Assembly: GCA_021773115.1 (NCBI GenBank)
Contig: JAJFKS010000006.1
Location: 248,001-312,000, forward strand
Length of the DNA: 64,000 nt
Source of the DNA: Woeseiaceae bacterium
GTDB taxonomy: Bacteria; Pseudomonadota; Gammaproteobacteria; Steroidobacterales; Woeseiaceae
Direction of reading: 5' to 3'
Below the pieces are notes generated by a model. That model did not search any database. It saw nothing but the letters and a program-made list of their open reading frames with translations, and was not told where the DNA came from. A program made the translations under genes and the position numbers. Within the stretch, counting starts at the first letter, position 1; each line of letters opens with the position of its first letter. Positions 8,630 through 13,697 of the stretch are shown piece by piece.

Positions 8630-8730
8630 GCCTAACAATGCACTGCACTTGCATCTTGGCTTCTGTCACGCTTCTTGCTTTCACAAGAACCGCGCCATAA
8701 GCTGAGATCAAGTTAGCTTAAACGCTAGGC
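8630..8730 (+). repeat. attC site 1 (end of cassette 1)
   Basis: Starts with R'' GCCTAAC (8630-8636) and ends with R' GCTAGGC (8724-8730). The two halves pair over most of their length around a short loop near 8678 (CTTCTTGC...ACAAGAA). The R' core is G-C-T-A-G-G-C instead of GTTRRRY, a T-to-C change right at the crossover that might weaken recombination here. R'' complements the core at 8238, which marks the start of the same cassette. Confidence 0.85.
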
Positions 8731-8754
8731 GACTCGATCACCGCCCACCGAGAG

Positions 8755-8782
8755 TTGCCATTTGTACCAATTCTGGTACACT
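8755..8782 (+). promoter_or_regulatory. Promoter with embedded operator palindrome for the HigBA-like pair
   Basis: A sigma70-like promoter is visible: -35 TTGCCA (8755-8760), 16-nt spacer, -10 TACACT (8777-8782). A perfect inverted repeat, TGTACCA (8763-8769) - ATTC - TGGTACA (8774-8780), fills the spacer and overlaps the -10 box. The toxin ATG begins 7 nt after the -10 hexamer, so the transcript should start at or next to the ATG and be leaderless. The palindrome is the likely binding site of the Xre-type antitoxin (or its complex with the toxin) for autorepression. Promoter and repeat are seen; binding is inferred. Confidence 0.65.
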
Positions 8783-8788
8783 CTCTCA

Positions 8789-9133
8789 ATGTCCAAGGAT
8801 CGGCCAATTCCGGTACAGTTTTTCCGCCTGGATTCAGGGCGAGAGCCAGTTGGGGAGTGGCTGAAAGGCTTACAGTCTGAGCACCGCAAGACAATTGGCG
8901 AAGACATTAAGACCTTGCAATTTGGCTGGCCGGTGGGGATGCCACTAGCCCGAAAAATGGAAGACCGCCTCTGGGAGGTCCGATCTCATTTAACCGCAGG
9001 GATTGCCCGCACGTTTTTTACGATCTTCGACTCCAGGATTGTTCTGCTGCACGGGTTTGTGAAGAAGTCTCGTAAGACACCAACCAATGAACTGGCAATT
9101 GCGAGACGCCGATTAGGAAAATTGAGGTCGTAA
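8789..9133 (+). CDS. higB: Cassette 2: HigB-like toxin (phage Gp49/DUF891 family, RelE fold)
   Basis: Predicted ribosome-dependent mRNA interferase of the Gp49-like HigB group. The family signature is clear: LARKMEDRLWEVRSHLTAG in the middle, IARTFFTIFDSRIVLLHGF, then KKSRKTPTNELAIARRR at the C terminus (usual form LLHGFxKKtxKTPxxEixxAxxR). Length 114 aa is normal. The ATG at 8789 was chosen over an upstream in-frame TTG because the promoter and operator lie just before it. Toxin precedes antitoxin with a 2-nt gap, the order typical of higBA. Expected to be neutralised by the following protein. Confidence 0.88.
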   Translation: MSKDRPIPVQFFRLDSGREPVGEWLKGLQSEHRKTIGEDIKTLQFGWPVGMPLARKMEDRLWEVRSHLTAGIARTFFTIFDSRIVLLHGFVKKSRKTPTNELAIARRRLGKLRS

Positions 9134-9135
9134 CA

Positions 9136-9441
9136 ATGGCGAAGAAAAACGTAGGAAGTAATTTCGATGAATTTCTTGAGGACGAAGGAATCCTTGAGGA
9201 AGTATCTGCTGTGGCCGTGAAGCGCCTTATCGCCTTTCAGCTCGCCGAAAAGATGTCCGAAAAAAACCTCACAAAGTCCGAGTTAGCCCGCCGAATGGAG
9301 ACCAGTCGCTCTGCTCTTGATCGGCTCCTGGATCCTGACAATACATCCGTCACGTTGCAAACGCTTCAGAGCGCGGTTCAAGCACTTGGGGGCCGACTCA
9401 ACGTGGAACTCGAATTCGAGAGCAAGGCAAGAGTCTCCTAA
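9136..9441 (+). CDS. higA: Cassette 2: HigA-like antitoxin (Xre helix-turn-helix)
   Basis: Antitoxin partner of the upstream toxin. It contains an Xre/Cro-type helix-turn-helix: LAEKMSEKNLTKSELARRME followed by TSRSALDRLLDP, about residues 36-68, then a C-terminal segment QTLQSAVQALGGRLNVELEF typical of this HigA subgroup. Probable repressor of its own promoter through the palindrome at 8763-8780. The stop TAA (9439-9441) lies inside the attC R'' box, so the last codon and stop depend on the recombination site itself. Confidence 0.88.
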   Translation: MAKKNVGSNFDEFLEDEGILEEVSAVAVKRLIAFQLAEKMSEKNLTKSELARRMETSRSALDRLLDPDNTSVTLQTLQSAVQALGGRLNVELEFESKARVS

Positions 9442-9534
9442 CAATGCGCTGCACTTGCAAACCGCTCCCGTCACGCTTCTTGCAACCGCAAGAACCGCGC
9501 CGTACGCTGGTTTCATTTAGCTTAAACGTTAGGC
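9436..9534 (+). repeat. attC site 2 (end of cassette 2)
   Basis: Runs from R'' TCCTAAC (9436-9442) to R' GTTAGGC (9528-9534), with a central stem CTTCTTGC near 9475 pairing with GCAAGAA near 9488. R'' does not perfectly complement the altered core GCTAGGC that begins cassette 2 (expected GCCTAGC), so this cassette's boundary boxes have drifted. The higA stop codon lies inside R''. Confidence 0.87.
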
Positions 9535-9577
9535 AGCAAATACCCGAAATTTGCACGTAGTTTCCGGTTCCTAATTC

Positions 9578-9592
9578 CACCCACTATGGGTG
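9578..9592 (+). promoter_or_regulatory. Inverted repeat at the hicA start, candidate operator
   Basis: CACCCA (9578-9583) - CTA - TGGGTG (9587-9592) is a perfect 6-bp palindrome that ends one base before the hicA ATG. In HicAB systems the antitoxin often binds palindromes near the operon promoter, so this is a plausible operator; it would also form a short hairpin covering the translation start. I did not find a convincing -35/-10 pair around it. Confidence 0.4.
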
Positions 9593-9593
9593 A

Positions 9594-9782
9594 ATGAAAG
9601 TGAGAAACGTACTTCGAGAGCTTAAGCGAGAGGGCTGGGTCGAGGTCGCGCGGAGAGGAAGTCACCGGCAACTCAAGCACAGTACCAAGAAGGGTCGAGT
9701 GACCGTGCCTGGAAAACCCTCTGACGACTTGGCACCGGGAACGCTCAACAGTATTCTTAAGCAGGCTGGCCTTAAGGAGTGA
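9594..9782 (+). CDS. hicA: Cassette 3: HicA toxin
   Basis: HicA family mRNA interferase with a double-stranded-RNA-binding-like fold. Hallmarks: VLRELKREGWVEVARRGSHR with the catalytic histidine in G-S-H near residue 23, then KKGRVTVPGKPSDDLAPGTL and SILKQAGL at the C terminus. 62 aa is the usual size. Seven nt separate it from hicB in the common hicA-hicB order. The ATG is preceded by a palindrome rather than a good Shine-Dalgarno sequence. Confidence 0.95.
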   Translation: MKVRNVLRELKREGWVEVARRGSHRQLKHSTKKGRVTVPGKPSDDLAPGTLNSILKQAGLKE

Positions 9783-9789
9783 ATGCCCA

Positions 9790-10002
9790 ATGCGATACGC
9801 AATCGTAATAGAAGCGGCGGAAAGCAATTTTTCGGCCTATGTACCGGATCTGCCCGGGTGTATCGCAACCGGCAATACAGTTGAAGATACTGAACGGTCC
9901 ATTCGCGAGGCCATCGAATTTCATTTGGACGGACTTCGAGAGGATAATCTCCCAATTCCTCCGGCCTCGAGTCGTGTTGATTACGTAGAGGTTGCAGCCT
10001 AA
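9790..10002 (+). CDS. hicB: Cassette 3: HicB antitoxin (short form)
   Basis: Partial RNase-H-fold antitoxin. The N-terminal domain is clear: YAIVIEAAESNFSAYVPDLP then GCIATGNTVEDTERSIREAI, and EFHLDGLREDNLPIPPASS. At 70 aa it is a short HicB: the usual C-terminal helix-turn-helix or ribbon-helix-helix domain is missing, so DNA binding would need another surface or does not occur. The protein ends VEVAA with TAA supplied by the attC R'' box (stop at 10000-10002), so a longer C terminus may have been cut off when the cassette formed. Confidence 0.93.
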   Translation: MRYAIVIEAAESNFSAYVPDLPGCIATGNTVEDTERSIREAIEFHLDGLREDNLPIPPASSRVDYVEVAA

Positions 10003-10097
10003 CAATGCGCTGCACTTGCATCCTGACTTCTGTCACCATTCTTGCGTATGCAAGAATGGTGACAGAAGCTGAAATCAAGTTAGCTTAAACGTTAGAT
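9997..10097 (+). repeat. attC site 3 (end of cassette 3)
   Basis: R'' GCCTAAC (9997-10003) matches its cassette's start core GTTAGGC (9528). The downstream core is GTTAGAT (10091-10097), which belongs to cassette 4. The centre is a perfect 19-bp inverted repeat, CTTCTGTCACCATTCTTGC (10027-10045) with its complement at 10050-10068 around a GTAT loop, the best hairpin in the array; most attC sites have unpaired bases here. Confidence 0.9.
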
Positions 10098-10154
10098 TCA
10101 ACTTGCGTTTGACTTGAGTGGTAGTGCTATTCTTACCCGCAGAGGTGACCGGAA

Positions 10155-10340
10155 ATGTCGACTGCGAAAGAACATTTAACCAAATTGATAGAGAATCAGC
10201 CAGACGATAGCTCGGAGGCAGATATCGTGCGAGAGCTCGCCTTCGACCTCATGGTACGCCGAGGATTGGCAGATACTAAAGCGAATCGCGCCATATCGAA
10301 TGAAGATATGGGTCGGCGGATTCGCTCGTGGCAGAACTAA
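10155..10340 (+). CDS. Cassette 4: small antitoxin of a ParDE/RelBE-like pair
   Basis: 61-residue acidic protein directly upstream of a RelE/ParE-type toxin and overlapping it by 13 nt. The central part EADIVRELAFDLMVRRGLAD followed by TKANRAISNEDMGRRIRSW resembles small antitoxins of the type found with RelE/ParE toxins in integron cassettes, where the C-terminal tail wraps the toxin. I do not see a clear ribbon-helix-helix DNA-binding motif. The antitoxin assignment rests mainly on size, charge, gene order and the overlap. Confidence 0.75.
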   Translation: MSTAKEHLTKLIENQPDDSSEADIVRELAFDLMVRRGLADTKANRAISNEDMGRRIRSWQN

Positions 10341-10618
10341 TCTGGACAGAAGAATCTGAGCGCTGGCTGAAGGATATCTTCGAATACATCAACGCGGACA
10401 ACCCAAAGGCCGCCGAAGGGGTCGTGAATGGAATTTACGATCGCGCACAAACGCTCTTGATGTTTCCAGAGTCGGGCTACCGATACCAAAGCACCACCGA
10501 AGATATTCGCATTCTCCAATACGGACACTATCGAATTGCATACAAGGTGGATGACGACAAGATATTCGTTCTTGGCGTGTTTCATGGCGCCCTGGCCATT
10601 GAACGGTATTTGATTTGA
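10328..10618 (+). CDS. Cassette 4: RelE/ParE superfamily toxin
   Basis: ParE/RelE-fold toxin. Signature elements: IWTEESERWLKDIFEYINAD (helix 1 with the D-I-x-x-[YF]-I pattern), PKAAEGVVNGIYDRAQTLLM, then FPESGYRYQ, DIRILQYGHYRIAYKVDDDK (R-x-L-x-x-G-x-Y-R-[IV]-x-Y) and VLGVFHGA. 96 aa is typical. The GTG start lies inside the upstream gene (13-nt overlap), so its translation is probably coupled to antitoxin synthesis. The conserved core fits either a gyrase poison (ParE) or an mRNA interferase (RelE); sequence alone does not decide. Confidence 0.88.
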   Translation: MAELIWTEESERWLKDIFEYINADNPKAAEGVVNGIYDRAQTLLMFPESGYRYQSTTEDIRILQYGHYRIAYKVDDDKIFVLGVFHGALAIERYLI

Positions 10619-10627
10619 GATTGTCGA

Positions 10628-10722
10628 ATCTAACAATGCACTTGTATCTCGGCTTCTGTCACCATTCTTGCATTCGCAGGAATGCCGCCATAAGCTGAGA
10701 TCAAGTTAGCTTAACGTTAGGT
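10628..10722 (+). repeat. attC site 4 (end of cassette 4)
   Basis: R'' is ATCTAAC (10628-10634), the exact complement of GTTAGAT at 10091, the start of the same cassette. The downstream core is GTTAGGT (10716-10722), belonging to cassette 5. At 95 nt it is the shortest complete site: it lacks a CACTG segment near the left end and one A near the right end that other copies have. The changed base in both R boxes of one cassette is strong evidence for genuine cassette recombination. Confidence 0.9.
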
Positions 10723-10725
10723 CGC

Positions 10726-11130
10726 ATGAGAACCTTTCTGGAATTCTGCGGATGCTTCGCGCTGATCACCGCAACACTGATTTGGGCCGGGGTGCGCGCC
10801 GAACCTCCAAGTAATCGGTTGTCGGAAGAGAAGGCGCGGGCGATGGCTCAAGAGCTCGTTGACAGCGTCGAGTCCGATTTCGAGTGTACGTTCTCCCTCG
10901 AATATCTGATAGTTGGAGTTGAGCCCTATACCAATCAATACACAGTGGCAGTGCGACCCGGAGGGCGGAAGTGCAAAGAAGCATCGCGAGCGCTTCAACT
11001 ACGAAGTGCTGCATACCCAATCGATTTCATTTTGATTAATCCCTGTGATGTGGCGCCGGGCCAGTCGCCATTGCCGAAATCATCTGGCGAGGATTCGAAT
11101 GTTGAGGAAGGCACTAAAGATGCAACCTAA
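10726..11130 (+). CDS. Cassette 5: unknown exported protein
   Basis: Not recognised. The first 25 residues look like a Sec signal peptide (MRTFLEFCGCFALITATLIW then AGVRA, a likely cleavage site before EPPSN). The mature part of about 109 residues has ARAMAQELVDSVESDFECTF, then LEYLIVGVEPYTNQYTVAVR, and three Cys, so a periplasmic or secreted location is expected. A C-terminal Ser/Glu/Asp-rich tail looks disordered. The stop TAA (11128-11130) lies in the attC R'' box. The ATG follows the cassette boundary by only a few bases, so transcription must come from upstream. Confidence 0.65.
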   Translation: MRTFLEFCGCFALITATLIWAGVRAEPPSNRLSEEKARAMAQELVDSVESDFECTFSLEYLIVGVEPYTNQYTVAVRPGGRKCKEASRALQLRSAAYPIDFILINPCDVAPGQSPLPKSSGEDSNVEEGTKDAT

Positions 11131-11224
11131 CAGTGCGCTGCACTTGCATCTTGGCCTCTGTCATCGTTCTTGCATCCGCAAGAATGATGACGCACGTTAG
11201 TTTCATTTAGCTTAAAACTTAGGC
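11125..11224 (+). repeat. attC site 5 (end of cassette 5)
   Basis: R'' is ACCTAAC (11125-11131), the exact complement of GTTAGGT at 10716, again pairing the two ends of one cassette. The downstream core is CTTAGGC (11218-11224), with C in place of the invariant G just before the crossover. The central stem TTCTTGCATCCGCAAGAA (11167-11184) is intact. Confidence 0.87.
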
Positions 11225-11258
11225 CTCACCAAATTCCCCTTTGCATCGAGATCTTTTT

Positions 11259-11678
11259 ATGACTCCCAGAAGTCGGCGCGTGCTTCAGGCCGTCCTATAC
11301 GAGGTTTTTGCCATTGCCTTCGTTGGCCCGGTGTTAAGCATCGCATTCGACAAACCGCCTACGTCTGCCATTGGCCTGGCCTTTGTCCTGTCCAGCATCG
11401 CGCTAGGTTGGAACTATGTGTTCAATACGCTTTACGAGCGCTGGGAGTCGCGTCAATTCGAACGAGGCCGCTCATTGACCAGGCGACTGGCGCATGGCAT
11501 CGGCTTCGAAGGTGGACTTGTCGTCATACTTGTTCCTGTTATGTCCCTATGGCTGGATATTTCTGCGCTTACCGCTTTCCTGGCGAATCTAGGTCTTCTG
11601 GCGTTCTTTTTCATCTATGCAATTGCGTTCACCTGGGCGTTCGATCGCACGTTCGGACTTCCAGAGTCTGCCTCCTGA
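11259..11678 (+). CDS. Cassette 6: PACE-family multidrug efflux protein
   Basis: Proteobacterial antimicrobial compound efflux (PACE, AceI-like; two bacterial transmembrane pair domains). Repeat 1 has RRVLQAVLYEVFAIAFVGPV with the conserved membrane Glu of helix 1, a W-N in helix 2 (ALGWNYVFNTLYERWE). Repeat 2 has RRLAHGIGFEGGLVVILVPV, then AIAFTWAFDRTF. Four helices and 139 aa are typical. Characterised members export biguanides and related cationic compounds by H+ antiport; substrate here is unknown. ATG at 11259 was preferred over a TTG six codons earlier. Confidence 0.9.
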   Translation: MTPRSRRVLQAVLYEVFAIAFVGPVLSIAFDKPPTSAIGLAFVLSSIALGWNYVFNTLYERWESRQFERGRSLTRRLAHGIGFEGGLVVILVPVMSLWLDISALTAFLANLGLLAFFFIYAIAFTWAFDRTFGLPESAS

Positions 11679-11751
11679 TTGGAATGACATATTTCCTACC
11701 AGTGCCCCTGAGATTTGGCGATCCAGACCGTTACTTCATTGCCTCGGTGCA

Positions 11752-11776
11752 ACCTGATAATGCACTGCACTTGCAC
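11752..11776 (+). repeat. Truncated attC (5' half only) after the PACE gene
   Basis: The sequence from ACCTGATAATGC to GCACTTGCA matches the left arm of the other attC sites (ACCTAACARTGCRCTGCACTTGCA) and then stops matching abruptly. The right arm is missing and unrelated sequence leads into the next gene. R'' itself has changed (CTGAT for CTAAC). This marks the right end of the intact array. Confidence 0.7.
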
Positions 11777-11802
11777 TCAGTCAATGCAATGGAGCGAGAC
11801 CA

Positions 11803-12090
11803 ATGACTAGCGTCAAGCTTCCAATAAAAGTGATCGCCGGTGCATCTCGAACGGGAATTGCGGGGTGGTTGGGAAATACGCTGCGGGTGCGCGTATCGGC
11901 ACCACCGGAGCGTGGCAAGGCAAACGCGGCAGTCGAGGCGCTCCTGAACGAGACGCTCGGCTTGTCCCGTGGTGGCGCGAAGATTGTTTCCGGTAGCACG
12001 TCGCCGCGAAAGATGGTGCAGATCATTGGTCTTTCCGAATCAGAGGTTCGTCAGAAACTCACTGACGCCGCGGGCCAAAACTCCGCTTAG
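11803..12090 (+). CDS. YggU/DUF167 family protein
   Basis: Small alpha/beta protein of the YggU family, function unknown. The family pattern is plain: KVIAGASRTGIAGWLGNTLR, then VRVSAPPERGKANAAVEALL and KIVSGSTSPRKMVQI. Length 95 aa is normal. YggU genes are usually found beside yggT or in housekeeping clusters; here it lies between half an attC and an attC-like hairpin, which suggests it was, or became, a cassette-type passenger. A GGAG at 11791 serves as ribosome-binding site. Confidence 0.9.
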   Translation: MTSVKLPIKVIAGASRTGIAGWLGNTLRVRVSAPPERGKANAAVEALLNETLGLSRGGAKIVSGSTSPRKMVQIIGLSESEVRQKLTDAAGQNSA

Positions 12091-12099
12091 CTTCTAAAC

Positions 12100-12149
12100 C
12101 ACCGCTCACCATTCTCGCATCCGCACGAATGCTGCCAGGAGTTGCGGTG
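12100..12149 (+). repeat. attC-like hairpin relic after the YggU gene
   Basis: CACCGC (12100-12105) pairs with GCGGTG (12144-12149), and the inner ATTCTCGCATCCGCACGAAT has the same shape as the central stem of the attC sites (for example ATTCTTGCATTCGCAGGAAT in site 4). The outer R''/L'' and L'/R' boxes are gone. Interpreted as a decayed attC core. Confidence 0.55.
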
Positions 12150-12163
12150 ACCCACCCACAATC

Positions 12164-12472
12164 TCACTCTTCCACGAAGTTCTTTAGCGCTTCGAGGCGT
12201 TGCTCCCATTGACTTTCTATTCGAGCGATAAAGGACCTGGCCAGCTGTAGCGCTGTCGTATCCAGAGTCACAAGGGTTTCCCGCCCATTTTGTGCGAGAT
12301 GCACGACATTCGCCTGCACAAGAACCTGCAGTTGTTTTCTGGCACCTTGCCTCGAGACGCCGAGATTCGCTGAAAGCTCGCCGATGGTATAGGCCGACCT
12401 CGTCGAAAGCCGTTGCAGGATTTCCAGTCGAATTGGGTCGCCCAGTGCTTTGTATATTTCGGCCTCAAGCAT
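12164..12472 (-). CDS. ArsR-family winged-helix repressor
   Basis: Small transcriptional regulator with an N-terminal winged helix: EAEIYKALGDPIRLEILQRL, then YTIGELSANLGVSRQGARKQ and LQVLVQANVVHL. No Cys-based metal site is visible, so it is not a typical metal sensor. Paired with the next protein of the AHSA1/SRPBCC type, a very common two-gene combination in which the regulator probably controls the pair. Its ATG follows the partner's stop with no gap. It lies opposite in direction to the cassette genes. Confidence 0.9.
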   Translation of the reverse strand: MLEAEIYKALGDPIRLEILQRLSTRSAYTIGELSANLGVSRQGARKQLQVLVQANVVHLAQNGRETLVTLDTTALQLARSFIARIESQWEQRLEALKNFVEE

Positions 12473-12913
12473 TCATGCGGCTTCGAAGTGCGTTACCAGG
12501 CGGCCAAGCATGAATTCCCAGCCCCCGGAATTCTGTTTAAATGATGCTTCCATCAGTTCAGCGGGCAACTCGGAAAACCCCGATTCTGTTAATGTGACTT
12601 TGCAGGATCCGTTGGCGCTGTCTTCGATTCGAAATTCCACCAGCGTATTCGGCACACTCAGCACGTCGCCAAGAAAATTATTGGCACCGGGCACCCATCG
12701 GTAAGCGAAGTATTCATGGGGTTGAGCTGCGGTGATGAGGACCTGATTGCGTCCATGATCACCAAATCCGAAGACAGGCTGTTCGCCCACTTTGTACGTG
12801 CCTTCAACGGTCTCCGGGAACCACTTAATGACCTTATCCGGGTTGGCTATTGCATCGTAGACTTGCTCTTTCGCGGCATTGATTGTGATTTCTCGTTTGA
12901 TGACGTCTTGCAT
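12473..12913 (-). CDS. SRPBCC/AHSA1-domain protein
   Basis: START-like (SRPBCC) protein of the AHSA1 group. The N terminus DVIKREITINAAKEQVYDAI then ANPDKVIKWFPETVEG is characteristic, followed by HEYFAYRWVPG and TLVEFRIEDSANGSCKVTLT, with the C-terminal helix GGWEFMLGRLVTHFE. 146 aa from the ATG at 12913; an open frame upstream lacks similarity. These proteins bind hydrophobic ligands or act as co-chaperone-like factors; no specific role can be given. First gene of the pair with the ArsR regulator. Confidence 0.9.
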   Translation of the reverse strand: MQDVIKREITINAAKEQVYDAIANPDKVIKWFPETVEGTYKVGEQPVFGFGDHGRNQVLITAAQPHEYFAYRWVPGANNFLGDVLSVPNTLVEFRIEDSANGSCKVTLTESGFSELPAELMEASFKQNSGGWEFMLGRLVTHFEAA

Positions 12914-13022
12914 GTTGGCCTCTCGCAGGCAGCGTGGAAGTTTCGGTAGGCAAAGTAGAGCATGGATCGATCCTATATGCAACTATTTGGTTGCATGTTG
13001 TATCGGCGGTTCCGTGGCTGGT

Positions 13023-13110
13023 GAACTGCACTTGCAAACCACTCCTGTCATCATTCTTGCATCCTTAAGATGGCCACCGTACTCTGGATTCAATCTGGCT
13101 TAACTATCAG
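13023..13110 (+). repeat. Decayed attC at the right end of the accessory region
   Basis: The left arm GAACTGCACTTGCAAACC matches attC sites 1-5 minus the CCTAACAATGC end. The core CTCCTGTCATCATTCTTGCATCC (split by drift), the stretch GATTCAATCTGGCTTAACTA and the loss of GTTRRRY at the 3' end show a full-length but eroded attC. It bounds the ArsR/SRPBCC pair on its upstream side and is the last attC-like signal seen. The rest of the gap to the cupin gene (13111-13271) shows nothing I can identify apart from AGGAG at 13261. Confidence 0.65.
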
Positions 13111-13271
13111 CAAAGACAGACTTGGCCGCTCTCGGCTTTTGTACGCCATCGAGGTGGAAGCGATAACCCAGTCGGACTGGCCGCATACTGATCAAGGGTT
13201 GGGCGAGCGAACACAACCCACACAAGTTTCGACGAATTGAAGAATCTTTTCTTATTTAGTCAGGAGAAACA

Positions 13272-13589
13272 GTGTCTCAATTTAAAGACTTCCCGGAGCT
13301 AATCACCACACTGCCGCCTTTTGCCGGCCCGTTTGACGCGTATCAATTAAGTGCGTCGAATTGCAAAGTACTTTTTGCCTCCTATCCGGCCGGCACTTCA
13401 ATCGACCCGCATACGCACCCCACGGAGAATTGTGGCGTGATTACGAAAGGCGAGCTTTTCCTGAGCGTTGATGGAGTTGAAACGCGGTTCGGTGCTGGCG
13501 ACTGGTATCATTTGCTGCCTGGGCAGGAGCATTCCGCCAGGTTCGACGTTGAGACCGCTGAAATCGAATTTTGGTTTGACGCGAAATAA
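13272..13589 (+). CDS. Small cupin-domain protein
   Basis: Single cupin barrel of 105 aa. Motif 1 is represented by GTSIDPHTHPTENCGVITKG, giving the two His and Glu metal ligands, and motif 2 by GAGDWYHLLPGQEHSARF with a further His. Likely metal-binding; substrate unknown. GTG start with AGGAG 6 nt upstream. It stands alone just outside the cassette array. Confidence 0.85.
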   Translation: MSQFKDFPELITTLPPFAGPFDAYQLSASNCKVLFASYPAGTSIDPHTHPTENCGVITKGELFLSVDGVETRFGAGDWYHLLPGQEHSARFDVETAEIEFWFDAK

Positions 13590-13697
13590 GCTTGCTAGCT
13601 TTTCGTTTTGCGAATTTCGGATGGCAATATCGAGCGATATTTAATTTAATACTGGGAAGATCTCACTGTACGTTAAATCCGCCGGATTAATAAAATT

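Larger units (their letters stand above)
8239..11776 (+). mobile_element. Integron gene-cassette array without an integrase (CALIN-like)
   Basis: Six consecutive cassettes lie head to tail, all genes on the + strand, each followed by an attC-type imperfect palindrome of about 95-101 nt. The five complete sites share the ends [AGT]YCTAACARTGC ... GCTTAA(A)(C/A)GTTAGRY and a TGTCAC..TTCTTGC central stem; a sixth has only its 5' half. No tyrosine-recombinase integrase gene is present in the 64 kb, and flanks are housekeeping genes. This fits a cluster of attC sites lacking integrase. Cassette contents: unknown protein, three toxin-antitoxin pairs, an exported protein and a PACE transporter. High mutual identity of the attC sites suggests they came from one chromosomal-integron lineage. 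Confidence 0.85.

Noticed and set aside
8630-11224. CRISPR-like regularly spaced repeats
   Set aside because: Repeats are 95-101 nt, strongly palindromic and 500-900 nt apart with genes between; they carry integron R boxes. No short-repeat/spacer pattern and no cas genes.
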